Source: Eumeta japonica (lineage: Eukaryota > Arthropoda > Insecta > Lepidoptera > Psychidae). Taken from it: a stretch of 64,000 nt of DNA. The translations under genes were made by a program, and so were the position numbers. Location: assembly GCA_005406025.1 (NCBI GenBank), contig BGZK01000179.1, forward strand, positions 1 through 64,000, in the 5' to 3' direction. Below, one piece after another: positions 49,087 to 60,761 of this stretch (its first letter is position 1; every line of letters begins with the position of its first letter). The notes below the pieces were generated by a model, which worked only from the letters and a program-made list of their open reading frames with translations, had not been told where the DNA came from and did not search any database.

Positions 49087-49275
49087 CAGGGGCGAATCCA
49101 GCCTTCAAGTCGGAGGGTTTGGGAACGTCACATAGTGGTGGTCCATTCGGGACAGGTTCTAATTCATGTACTATAGTACATGACAAAGTACTATAGTACA
49201 AGACAAAGACAAAGACTCCGTCCAAGGGTCATGACATCAATGCACTGCTCCCTTGGCTCCGCCCCTGGAAGTAGA
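49079..49275. mobile_element. hAT-type MITE (181 bp) with 8-bp target duplication
   Basis: The element is 49087-49267 with inverted ends CAGGGGCGAATCC and, from the right, CAGGGGCGGAGCC. The flanks GAAATAGA (49079-49086) and GAAGTAGA (49268-49275) match in 7 of 8 positions, the size expected of hAT. It also contains a short direct repeat, GTACTATAGTACA and relatives, at 49170-49210. Confidence 0.8.
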
Positions 49276-50559
49276 ATCCATACAGTGGAGATGTGATCTC
49301 TGTCTGAAGTGTTGGGAGTGCCATTGAAATATGGATCTTTGCTTTACGATGTGAGAGAATATTGTGCTTTGAGAGAAGATGTAGCGACTAGAGTAGAAAA
49401 GGGTATATCGAGGTGGTTTGGCAATCTGGAATAGGTAAATCAAAGAAGATTGTTGACAGAAATCTACATAGTGAACATATCTTATGGGAGTGTTGGAGGA
49501 GCTGTTTGCTACAAGTATTAGCAAACCGCATTGGGGGCATATTAAAGAAAATGGACAAGTGCAAATAGGATCCGCATCTGGAGGATTCTGTATAAACTTA
49601 ATTATTTATGTAGGTATTTCATCAATCAAGAGTCTAGACGATTTTTGTCTGCTTTCGATACCGATACTGGCGAGATATTGGTCCCAGAAATTCCCAAACA
49701 CTGGCATTATCAAAAAAAAAAAATTCAATTTTTTTTAAGAATATCCTATTTTCGAAAATGTTAAGTTTTCATTTCATTTCACAAGTTAAAAAATTGACCT
49801 CGCATATATTGGTCTAAATCATGGTTCATACTCCCATTGCAATTGTAAATTTGTAATTATAAAATAATATTTTCGCATGAATTACAAATTATCAATTTTC
49901 AGATTTTTCTCTTTAACTCATGTTGTGAGACCTTTCTTCTTGCCAAATTTAATTATTATAGGTGAGTGGGAAGTATCTTATAGGTATTCATTACTTTGTT
50001 TAAGAAGCTTGATTTTGTTTTTTACAACTTCGAGGCATTGCCGACATAAATATTTGATGTTAATTCCAACTTGATACTTCCATGTGTTCCTGAGAAAAAG
50101 GTTCTTGACAGACAGATGGACATTGAAATAATTCTATAAGGATATCCTTTTCCTGTAGAGGTATGGAACTCTAAGCAAACTGAAACTGATGAGCTGTCAG
50201 AAGAATATGTAAGGATTGTACAAATGGAGAGTTGGTCAGCTGTGATCCCTGCCTACCCCTCTATGAAACAGATGTATATAATATGAATTTAAGTATACAT
50301 TTTTCTCTCCAGCTGTATCCCATTTAAATTGCCATTTATGTGAATTTTTGTGTAACAGGGAACTACAAAATTAAAATAGCTTTTAATATGAGATAATAAT
50401 GAATGTTTATTATTGTTTCTGCCTAGCAGAATATTAAATTATCTAATTCTATAGTAATTTTTACCATTAACATATGTGTATAATAGGTGTCAAATATATA
50501 ATCAGTTTAAATTTTATATATTTTGATAATGCAGTCCAGTCGGGCAAAATTTTCATAAC
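49276..50559. other. intergenic, nothing recognised
   Basis: No supported gene; 49480-49600 has a weakly coding-like stretch without family. Confidence 0.5.
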
Positions 50560-50990
50560 TCATTTTAAGCTATTGCATAGCTTCTATCGCGGGCCTTGAG
50601 CGTGGAGACCGAATCCAGAAATTCCGTAACGAAAATAACTTAACGCCCCTACTCCGACCGGCACAGTGGTGATACTTTTTACTTTTGTCATCTATCGATG
50701 AATAGCAGAACTTTTAATGACTTTTTTGAAATATCACGCTTGTCTCTTTAGTTCAGCAACTCGCCTCTAGGTGGCATTGGTTGTATCGGCGTTACTGCGC
50801 ATGCGTAATCCCCCTCTTCGCCCCGCAATCTGGTGACTCATGCCTGCTTAGAGTTTCGGCGTTAGGGCACCTCCTCAAAAAAAATACTGCATAAATAAAA
50901 TAAATAAATAATTAAAATTGCATAAGTTGATAAAAAATACTATGCAATAGCTTTACCGCGGCAGTCCCCGAGTGCCACACGTGTTTTTTT
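50560..50990. repeat. interspersed repeat, GC-richer
   Basis: Opens with CTATTGCATAGCTTCTATCG and closes with CTATGCAATAGCTTTACCGC, then GGCAGTCCCCGAGTGCCACA. Inside it is GC-richer than the surroundings (CTCGCCTCTAGGTGGCATTG, CCCCCTCTTCGCCCCGC). I recognise the end block as one seen in many lepidopteran repeats; the family name is not certain. Confidence 0.55.
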
Positions 50991-52599
50991 TTGTGTATTA
51001 TCATTATCAGTTGTTAACGTTTTTCATACTCCATATATTAAGGCTTATCGAAAATGGAATTGAAATAGTAATAGCAGAAATTTAATTTATCCTTTTATGA
51101 CAGCCTGCCAACACGGTTTTTAAGTTCTACGGTTAAACAGTTAATACAAAAAGTATAAACTATTTATTTATACTAATGTAAAAAGCTTATAGCTAGACAA
51201 ATTGAAGTGTATTTACTTCACATGTGCATCTAATAAAATTTCTAATCTTTAGTAAGTAGTGTGTACTAAAGTTAAATGTATGAAAGGTACAATGAGGCAT
51301 TTTCTTAAAAAAAAAATCTCAGAAAAAATCGCTGAAAGCCGGACAGATGTGAAACATTTAAGTTTATATTACAATTTATAATTTTTTAAATTCAATAAAG
51401 AAATTATGGAGTAAAAAAAAAGAAAATATAGTTTTGTTAATAAAAATCACTGCATTTTTTATAGTTTTAATTATAATAATAATTACAGAATATACATATT
51501 TATCAATAGAAAACACATTTTGACTCAACAATACTGTCACTGGTTCGAATTCCTTTAAGCACATTAAAAACAATATTTTAAAGGAAAGATACAAAGCATG
51601 CATGCAAACGATAAATGTGTCAAGTAAACAAGTGCATTGAAAGCGGTGCCATAGAGAGGGCACGACTGCATGCGTCATGCCGTTTTCCGTGACGGCACCC
51701 AAGTGGATTTTATATCAATGTCAATAGCTGTTTTACGATAAGAAAAGGAATTCTATATAAATTGGTTCGTGTAATAATCACAAATATTGGTCTGTGTAGT
51801 CACCTCATCTGCAAGTTTTGAAAAAAAGAAAATTGTTGATCGATTTTAATAACAATTCAAAAAATGTAGCAATGTTTTGAGACAATGAGTTTTTTTTTAT
51901 ATTAAAATTGACCAGTTAATTTTAATGTATAACGCGATTAATTAGGATTTTTAAAAATACTTTTTATTATTTTAAGAAAATCCTCATTATGTAACAATTT
52001 TGTTTGTTGAATGTAGTTAACGGTTTATTATTATTAAATAAATTATTTGATCACTTGATACATTTTTTTTTTCTAATACCTAAATGTGACTAATTTTCAA
52101 TTTTTGCTAGTTTACATGAGATCCACCTATGACTTTCATCATTGTAGACTTAAATTGTGATGTGGATTTTCAGGTTTGTCTATTCGTCAAAGTCTATACC
52201 TAAGGTAGGTAATATTTGAAAATGTTTAAAATAAATACACATTGCTTTATGCAAAAACATAAATACTGATTTTTTTAAATTAAATATTTTGGATACTGCT
52301 CTTGCACGAAAAGTTGTTATATGGTGTTAAAAAATTCATTAGTACTTTTATACTTTTGGGATATAAAAAAGTATTTAACCAAAATATCTCCATATTTCTT
52401 TGTTTATAATCAAATTAGTTTAAAATAGTACTAGCATAAAATGTCAGTCATTGCTGTTTTGATTTACGGAAAGATATTAATACTCAAGAAATAATATTTA
52501 TCGACACTATCTTCCGGTTTTTATATCAAACAATTTAATCTGATGTCATTATCTTTTTTTGACGTGACAACGTCTTATAAATTGGTTTGCCGGGTGACA
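50991..52599. other. intergenic AT-rich, nothing recognised
   Basis: No ORF or repeat that I can support. Confidence 0.6.
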
Positions 52600-52790
52600 C
52601 TTCAAGAAACTGCGTTACGCTCCGCTCACGTTATGCGCTCACAATGAGAGCGAGTGAGAGCACGCGTCCCTCCACTCGGCATGGTTAGCCCGCCTAAGAG
52701 CGAGAGAGACGAACATAAAAGTGAAAGGCACGCGTCCCTTCCACTCAGATAGGAACAAGTTAAGTTGTAGTAAACGCTGTTTCATTGTAC
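52600..52790. repeat. short GC-rich block with internal near-repeats
   Basis: CACGCGTCCCTCCACTC (about 52661) recurs as CACGCGTCCCTTCCACTC (about 52730), next to GAGAGCGAGTGAGAGC and GAGCGAGAGAGACGAAC. A two-unit degenerate repeat; origin unknown. Confidence 0.5.
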
Positions 52791-54340
52791 GCAAATGTAT
52801 TGCAAGTTATTGTATGTATATTTGTATATAAATACGTATGTATGTGTAAAGGTAAAAATAAAATTTTGTTAATATGAAATTCAGTGCGAGATTCTTTGTA
52901 TAAATTAATGTTTTAAATATAATTCTTTGTATAAATAAATGTTTTAAATTGTTACTATTATTTCATCCTTCTTCCTACTATACGAATGAATATTCACATT
53001 AAAATGATTTTACCACTCAAAGTCGTTGTCACGTAAAACTTTCGCGCGTATACCGACTTTACAGGCAACCAATTTTTTTTCTTAATGTAACATCGTGAAT
53101 GCAACAGTCCTTAGAAAAAAAAAAACTTTCTATGGAATCCTATATATCTTCCAAAGTAGAAAGATCTACTGAACTTTTGCCAATATAGGTACAGTCGAAC
53201 AACGACAATGGCTATGAATCTCTTGTTAAAACAGCAAATAAGTAAACTCGGAAGAGAATAAGATTTTAGGTAGTTTACTCTTGGCCGTACGATGTGGTCT
53301 GTGGTTCCGTTTTTTGTAAAATTATATTTTAACATGGGTTTTTATCTAATACACTAATTTAGATTATTGGAAGATAAATAATCTGATGTTTAATTTGTAT
53401 TTATTAATAAATACAAGTGAGTATAAGATATTTCTAGAAACATAAAATAACTCAATTACGTACACGTATTTTTATATATTTATTAGTATTATATAAAAAA
53501 AATAAACTTGCATAATTGAACCTATATTAATTCAAGAAATCTTGTAGTATAGTTAGTAAAATTCTTCCATCTTTACCATAATAAACGTATATGTTTCGTA
53601 TTTTACGAAAAGTTTTGTAATCTCGTAAGATTATAAAACAATGTCTTCAAAAATGCGCATCACTTAAGGTTGTATCTAGTGAATTTAAACTTTCACGTTC
53701 TGACCTATTTTCCTTAAAAACGGCAACTATGGTTTCTTTAGTAAAGTTGTTCAATAAAAGGAGATTAAGAATATTTGCGGAATTACGCATGATCGATTCT
53801 GTTACGGACAGCCGCGCTCTTAATTATAGTGTGTAAATAAATGTATTATTTTGATTTGTAAACGAATTCTTTTGTGTTTTATTGTATTCTGTGCATGATT
53901 AAATAATTTAAATAGTTGTCTGATTATTGAAGTAGCGGACAAACTTCATGGCCATCGTGTGAGGTGCTGGGGGAAAGTTTGCGCATGGTACACTTACGTG
54001 CAAAAATATTGTTTCAATATAAAACGCAATTTTTTTATTACTGGCATTTTATTGCGTTAGCTAATAACGTTTTAGCTGGTGGTATAGAGCGAAAAGAGAT
54101 CACGAAAGACATCTTTATTGGTAAATTAGCAATTAAAATAAGTTGAAATAAAAAAAAAAATACTTCTAATAGGTAATCGATTAGCTAATCGGCAAATTTG
54201 TATCGAAAGATTTTTTGGCTTCGTGTATTTCTTTATAAAACATAAATAACAGTAATTGGTATTAGTAAAGTAAGAAGAGTTCTAATGTATAAAAAAATGG
54301 GTAAAAACATATTTATTAAAAACTTAAAGTACGCCTACTG
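52791..54340. other. intergenic AT-rich, nothing recognised
   Basis: No supported feature. 52880-52950 has a partial direct repeat ATTCTTTGTATAAATTAATG / ATTCTTTGTATAAATAAATG followed by TTTTAAAT. Confidence 0.55.
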
Positions 54341-55478
54341 CTAATCATCGCCATCAACAGGGAGGATAGATATGCGTTCCATTATGTCGAAACCAGCCGT
54401 AACCGAGCTGGTGCCAGGGGTAGATTCAGTTGTTTCATCATCACCGTCATCATCATCGTCGCTGTCACTTTCGTCATCAGTGAAAATAACAAACTGGTTA
54501 GTGACCATGCCCACCACATGATCACTTTTGATATACTCATCTTCAATTTCGTTCACCTTTTTACAGTGTTTTACCCATTCGCTGGGACCCATTGCAGCAA
54601 CTTTCTCGTTCACTAGCTCTTTCACTTTTTCAAAATTTCACGTCACATTTTTACTGCTGACATATCCTTTTATATTTGCCCATGCCATCTCAATTGGATT
54701 AAGATCAGGATGGTAGGGCGGCAAACGGAGAACGGAATGGTTACGTTCAGCCAGAATGTTGTCCATGGGGAATTTTTTGTGCAGGTCTTTATTTAGTTTT
54801 ATTAAATTATATAACTCCGGTTTTAACATATTTTCGCGATATTGAATACCTTTTTCTCGGAGCCACTTCTGCATGTCGGCTTTTTTCGTATTGGATGTGG
54901 AGGCGAACTCACTCTGTTTATTGGGATACGAGACGTTATCGACGATCACAATCGAATTCGGTGGCAGATTTGGCATAAGTTGGAAACGTAACTATTTTTC
55001 ATAATTCATGTTATCGTGGTAATCTCCAGACTTCGTGCCGGCTTTAAATAAAAGTAGTGCATTGGGCACGAAGCCGTTCTCTGATCCTGCGTGTACAATA
55101 ACAAGACGCTGTCCTTTTAATATTGGTTTTTTCAAACCTTGGGTTGACCCGTCTGACCAAGCCTTAGTGCTAGCATGAGATGAGTCCACATAAGACTCAT
55201 CGGTGTATATGATGGGCCTACCTTCTTCCTTAAACTTTTTAATTTTTTGTAGGAATTCAATCCTAAGGAACCGAATATTAGTTTTTTTAATTAGCAGCTT
55301 TCGATTATTTTCTGTTTTATTCCATCGATAGCACAACTGTTTTAAAACTCTCCGTAAGCTGTGCTCCGATCTGGTAAAATTAATGTCTTGTTTTAATTTT
55401 TCTCGTAGCTTTTCTACGGTCGGAAGCTCCTTATTTTTGATGTAGTAATTGTGGACAGGAACTCCGGCTGCCCAATTG
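54341..55478 (-). pseudogene. Tc1/mariner-superfamily transposase, DD82E type, broken and 5'-truncated
   Basis: The minus strand reads, in one frame with two stops, VEKLREKLKQDINFTRSEHS and LRRVLKQLCYRW (DNA-binding end), RPIIYTDESYVDSSHAS (first Asp), KGQRLVIVHAGSENGFVP, SIVIVDNVSYPNK (second Asp), YHPDLNPIEMAWANIKGYV (Glu), and an acidic tail DDESDSDDDDDGDDE. 82 residues separate the second Asp from the Glu. In-frame stops fall after HDNMNYEK and after SSKNVT. The N-terminal ~100 residues are missing where the Jockey fragment begins. DDE_3/IS630-Tc1-mariner relatives with this spacing are known in animals as a separate family. Confidence 0.82.
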
Positions 55479-57640
55479 CTTCGTGTATCGCCGTGACGAG
55501 GTCTCACCGCAGGGTATAGCATATCGAGGTACTTCGATACTTATGCGCAGGGACGTTGTCCATGGAGGATTGGAGCTGCCGGACTTTATAGATACCAGGA
55601 CAATAGAAATAAGGATGGACTCGGCTAGAACAGAGCTGCGACTGTTCGTGGCCTACCGTCCCCCACTCCACTTTTGCTCTTCTGATATCCGCACAATTTT
55701 TGGTAACAACACTTCGACAATCCTGACGGGCAACCTCAACGCCAAGCATACAGCCTGGGGTTCGACAGTCGTCTCACCGGCGGGTTGTCAACTGCTGCAG
55801 GACGCCGAAGACTACGGGTATGAAGTCTTCGGTCCAGATACTCCATCGCACGTTCCGACGGACACCCGCTTCGGAGCCGATGTGTTGGATATCGTGTTCT
55901 GCCACCGATTGTTCGACAAAACGGGAATGCGCCATTAAGCCGCAAAGGATCGGGCGGAGATCCTGGCAAAGCATTTAGAGGAGCAGTTCACCCCACACCC
56001 GGCATCAGACTCACGCGGAGCCACATTGCACCAAGAACATGTAGGACGCCGCTTACGGCAGTTTCTGTCGGCCCCGGTGCCACCGCTACAGGGAGACTAT
56101 TACATGTCTCCGGCGGAGACAGCTAAGGCGATCTTCCGTCTGCCCAAACGGAAATCCCCGGAGCCCGACGGGATTTCCAGTATAGCCATCAAGCAGCCCC
56201 TGGTGGAAATATTTATTTATAGTCCGAAACCTCAGAGATTATTTGACTTTTTTAGAGTTTTTCGGACTTAAAATGTTATTAAGTCCGAAAAAGTCTGAAA
56301 AACTCTGAAAAAGTCAAATATTCTCTGAGATTTCGGACTATAAATAAATATTTCCACCAGGGGCTGCCTCAAAGAGCCATGGTGGCGATGACCAGGCCCT
56401 TCAATGGGATACTATGGACGGAGCACTTTCCAGTATACTGGAAGATGGGACGTGTCATTGCCATCCCGAAGGCAGGCAAAGAGCCTCGACTCGCGTCCAG
56501 TCAGCGCCTGATTACGCTACTGTCCCACATTGCCATGCTTTTTGAGCGTATCATGCTACAACGCCTGCACCTCCACCTGACACCTAAACAGGAGCAGTTT
56601 ATGTTTCGCAGCGGACAGTCAACAACGCTCTAGTTGGCACGATTTCTGCACCACATGTCCGCCGAGCACAACTAGCGACGCTGCACCTTTGGAATCTTTC
56701 TCGATATTGAGAAGGCGTTCGACCGTATGTGACACTCTAGACTGTTGTACAAACTAGCGAAAACCCAGATCACACCTGCGCTCGTGTGGACAGTGGTGTC
56801 GTACCTGGAGGGCTGCAGCTTTTATGTAACAGTCGAGGAGGCGACTTCGGATCCGCTACCCATCCGCGCCGGGGTACCGCAAAGCAGCTGCCTATGCACG
56901 CGGTGTTAACTGATGACATCCCCACTCTCGCAGGCCAATTGCAAGATTGGGAAGAAGACGTCGTGCTAGCATTATATGCAGACGACAGTGCTTATTTAGC
57001 ATCATCTCGTCGGGCTGACCTCGCAGTAGCTAAGCTCCAAAGGGTCCTCGACCGCCCAGACTGGCTGGACAAATGGCGTGTTGCCGTCAATGTGACGAAG
57101 ACAGCCGGCTTATTGACTGGCCAACAATGTACCATACCACCGAAGCTGAGACTCTGAGGACAGGAAGTGGAATGGCAGAACAGGGTGAGATATCTAGGTG
57201 TACAAATTGATCGCTCCATGCGCATGGCCGCTCAGGTGGAGTACGTCATCCACCAGAGCAGAGCCGCGTGGAGAATGCTAAGCTCAGTTCTTCGATCACA
57301 CTTACCGCTTCGAATCAAAGTGGCTCTGTGCAAGGGCTACATCCGTTCTCGGGTCGCGTGTGCAGCTCCAACATGGTACGCACTCTGCTTCACACCACAG
57401 AGGAAGAGGATTGAAGCCCAACAGAACATCGGTATGTCTTAAATGTCGTAATGGCTCGTGACATCTGTATCGAAACCGTTGAGGACCTCATCCAGCGCAT
57501 CGCTCTCCGGATGCATGACGTCGCCGGCTAGGGTCTCCATGAATTTCTGCGGAACATTGCGCCGATGCACGAGACCCCTCCCAAGAGAATTCAAGACGCC
57601 TCCCCCAACCCAAGGGTAATGCCTGGTCAGTTGAATTGAC
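55479..57640 (+). pseudogene. Jockey-type non-LTR retrotransposon ORF2, decayed, with an insertion
   Basis: Endonuclease part: YRRDEVSPQGIAYRGTSIL, LRLFVAYRPP, ILTGNLNAKHTAWGS (motif GDxNAKH with D changed to N), and TRFGADVLDIVFCH. After a frameshift comes RT: KRKSPEPDGIS, YWKMGRVIAIPKAGKEP, LLSHIAMLFERIMLQRL, FLDIEKAFDRM, LPIRAGVPQSSCL, LALYADDSAYLAS (YADD active site), RYLGVQIDRSMRM, then a C-terminal segment ending near 57640. Several stops and shifts; a 167-bp palindromic element interrupts it at 56197-56363. It begins mid-protein at the junction with the transposase remnant. Confidence 0.88.
56197..56363. mobile_element. 167-bp near-perfect palindromic MITE inserted in Jockey
   Basis: Ends CCCCTGGTGGAAATATTTAT and its complement; the two halves pair along almost their whole length (TAGTCCGAAA, CTCAGAGA, TATTTGACTTTTT, CGGACTTAA), with one ~8-base gap and few mismatches. 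Removing it restores the RT reading across GIS..AIKQ into LPQRAMVAMT. The flanks are GCAG and CTGC, so the target was GCAGCTGC; no separate duplication is visible. Confidence 0.92.
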
Positions 57641-57816
57641 GAGAGATGGGACCCCACGAAATGGACCCCCGCCAGGGGGCCACTACCACTTGGACCGTCG
57701 GGGTCGTATTCCGAACGAGAAGACGCCCAAACATGAGGCAATAGTACGTTCTCCGACCCACTCTTGTGATCATTGAGGTCGCGAATGACCCACGAACGAA
57801 CGCTCATACGTGAAAT
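57641..57816. other. 3' flank of Jockey, GC-rich
   Basis: May be retrotransposon 3'UTR. The long antisense ORF across 57439-57969 is largely the complement of Jockey. Confidence 0.45.
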
Positions 57817-58089
57817 ATGCGAAGTGCATGGCCACGCCCTCTCAAATGTAATATATGCAGCTCTTATGTGCAAGCGGATGCGTCGCCTACACATTGCAGC
57901 GGAATTGGTGCATCCGTCGCAGTTGTCACTTGTGAAGCTTGTGCTGCAATAAAGAAGTCTGAACATCAACGCTGTTCATTATGTTGCCCACACCGTATGA
58001 ATATTTTCCGAGGTGACTGTACAAGAAATCAGAAGTGCGGGCTTTCGCGACGGTACAGAAATCACTGTTACAGATTCCATAAGGTATAG
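57817..58089 (+). other. unidentified cysteine-rich ORF, 90 aa
   Basis: Reads LKCNICSSYVQADASPTHCS, VVTCEACAAIKKSEHQRC, SLCCPHRMNIF and CTRNQKCGLSRRYRNHCYRF. Cys pairs CxxC are regularly placed (CNIC, CEAC, CSLC) as in a zinc-binding fold. Upstream of the first pair there is a possible exon boundary rather than a natural start; ORF end at 58087-58089. It could be an exon of a decayed gene or transposon protein. I recognise no family. Confidence 0.4.
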
Positions 58090-58780
58090 GTCAATGAAAC
58101 AACAGACTTATTTATTATTAATTATATATGTATATATACATGAATTTCAAAATATTCCACTAAGAAAAATTTCTAAAAATGTTTATAACTTGTTATTATA
58201 CACAATTAGGCATACTTTAAATGATTACATTTTAAAAATAATTGTCAATTATTACCTGTGTATAGGAATAGATTCGAGCCATTTCGTACATATTTGCTGC
58301 TGTCGCTCGCACACGCCAACCGCGACTGCATTCTTTTGACATAGTTTGGGATCGCTTGTACGAGTGGTAATGGGCGTGCGTCTGAACAATTACCCACGCA
58401 CACTGCCGGCTGCATTTAGTAGAAATGTAATTATCTATAACTACCTTAAAAATTGAAGAACGGTGCTAATTTAGAATGTTTTTTATCGAATTTTTCTAAA
58501 TTCAAAATAAAAAAAAAAACCTAATCTAAGTTGACTGTATACAGCCAACTGTATTCGGGCTGTATACAGTAACCTTAATACAGCCGTAATATTGACACGG
58601 ATACGTCTATGTGTAAAAATATATTCGAACAATTAGAATAATAATGAGAATTGATGTTTCAAACAGAGTTTATTAAATACAAGTCGACGATATGAAATGT
58701 ATAAAATATAATAGGTTGGCATTTAAATTATATCAACAGCATTACCACTGTGGTCGGGATCGACTTCGATACTTTCTTGT
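58090..58780. other. intergenic, nothing recognised
   Basis: AT-rich; a short imperfect repeat of CTGTATACAG at 58535-58580. Confidence 0.6.
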
Positions 58781-59316
58781 CCAAAGCCGATCTTCTTATG
58801 CGCTGAGCTACCAACAAACCTGGAGCTACCAATCTATGAATTTACCAAAATCTATTAATCTTTTAATCTACAATTTTAAAAAACTACATAACTACCAATT
58901 TACTAATTGCAAATACCAACAAACGAATTAACCAATAACTGAAATACTAATCTATTAATATTATCAATTAACTAAACCATTAATCTACCAACATTACTAA
59001 TCAACCAATCACCATTGCACAAATTGCCATTCTATCAATATATCTAACATAACCTATCACCATTCTACTATTCTACCAAACTATCAATCTAAAATCTACC
59101 AATAATCCAATCTACTATTCTACCTATCTACAAATCTTCCAATTTACCAAGCTACCAATTATTAATCCAAGCGTTAGCGCAAGTGTTGGCCCAAGTGTTA
59201 TCTTAAGCGCTGGTCCCAACGTTAGCTAAACGTCAATTCTATCAATGTATTATTTCACCAATGTACTATTTATTAATCTACAAATCTACTCTCTTTTAAT
59301 CTCTTTATATAATCTC

Positions 59317-60135
59317 TTTGCGCTGTAGCATGGTGCGGGTGACACTTGCCTATATGACGTTGACATCTGTCAGTACCACATGACTAGTGATGTGACGTTA
59401 TGCAATTCATTTTTATCGCTAACGATACTCGCAGCATATATCTAGTTCTCATTAATATTATACTGAAAATTAGTTTAAAAATTGATATTGATCAGACCTC
59501 GTTATCGAGGATATGCGAATGACTAGTTTCTAGGAATTGAACATTTATCGACTATGGTCTATGGTCGATATTTCAAACCCACTTATAGCATTATGTAATT
59601 AAATATGATATGGAATAAATAATATATTACAGATATTATTATTAATAATATCCGTCACAGATTCAGATGATGAATTTAGTGACAATTCAGATGTTTCTGA
59701 TTCTGCTATGAGTTTAGATGAATAAAATATATATTTTTTAGAAACCTTTTAGGCAAACTTACTCTATATATGTTGGGTTGTTTCATTTATATAATTATAG
59801 ACTTTTAACAATAAAAATTGAACTACATACAATATACGTTTTTTATTCAAAAACATCGACTATCCGTCGTAGTATTACATCCCATCACTAAATACGTCTA
59901 TGGCGTTGCGTTATACGCATAACACTTTGCTTAATTTTTCTTTCAATATGATTTTATTTGTAGACTAGAACATTCTAGTTGGGTTTAATCTAATTTGCTA
60001 CAGTAATTAACCATTTAGTATATTACGAATGTGGTATAGCTGAAATGTTAAGTCGTAATTTGCAAATCGCGGCAACATTCAAGTGTGAAACGAAACGTTA
60101 CTGAAACTGTCACCCGCACCATGCTACAGCGCAAA
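59317..60135. mobile_element. ~0.8-kb DNA transposon with 28-bp TIRs in the satellite tract
   Basis: The inverted ends at 59317-59344 and 60108-60135 are exact complements over 28 bases (TTTGCGCTGTAGCATGGTGC and on). The interior is AT-rich without satellite units. It holds a short acidic coding trace (SDDEFSDNSD) to a stop at about 59725. No clear target duplication because the flanks are repetitive. Confidence 0.85.
59655..59726 (+). pseudogene. C-terminal remnant of a transposase-like protein
   Basis: Reads TDSDDEFSDNSDVSDSAMSL then DE and a stop. An acidic serine-rich end is common in transposase C-termini; no more can be said. Confidence 0.35.
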
Positions 60136-60685
60136 TAGTATAGTTTATTAATCTACCAATACTACCAATTTTCAAATATATCAGTCTATTAATCAACAAA
60201 TCTTTCATTCTACCAATCCACTAACCTACCAATGTATAATTCTACAAATCTACCAATTTAACTAATCTACCATCCACCTAGATTGTTAGATTAATAGATT
60301 TAATCTAACAAACGAATAGATTTTAATCTAGCAAATTCCCATGTACCAACCTACAATTCTACCAATCTAATAATCTACATATATTACTATTTTACTAATC
60401 ATCCAACTAATCTACATTCAACCAATCTTTAAATTTATTAATCAACCTAACTACCAATCCAATAATCCACCAACCTGCCAATCTTATAATCTACTAACCT
60501 TCTAATCTACCAACTTATGTACCTACCAATCTACCAATTTAGTGATGCACCAATCTATTAATCGACAAATCTATGATTCTACCAGTCCACAAATCTACCA
60601 AATCTACATTGGCAGATTAGTGGATTGCCACCAATCTGCAAATAAAACAATCTACAATTCTACCCTATCACTAATCTACCAATAC

Positions 60686-60761
60686 TAGAAATTTACTAAT
60701 GTAGATTAGTAAATTTCTAATTTCTAGACTGGTAAGTTTAATGTTTAAACTTACCAGTCTA
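60686..60761. repeat. two adjacent perfect palindromes in the satellite tract
   Basis: Arms 60686-60700/60705-60719 (15 bp, loop GTAG) and 60725-60740/60746-60761 (16 bp, loop ATGTT) are exact. Confidence 0.93.

Noticed and set aside
55736..55974. minus-strand ORFs over the Jockey endonuclease
   Set aside because: Shadows of the + strand endonuclease coding sequence.
57439..57969. 176-residue minus-strand ORF
   Set aside because: Its C-terminal half is the complement of Jockey ORF2 and the remainder overlaps the cysteine-rich + ORF; no family features.
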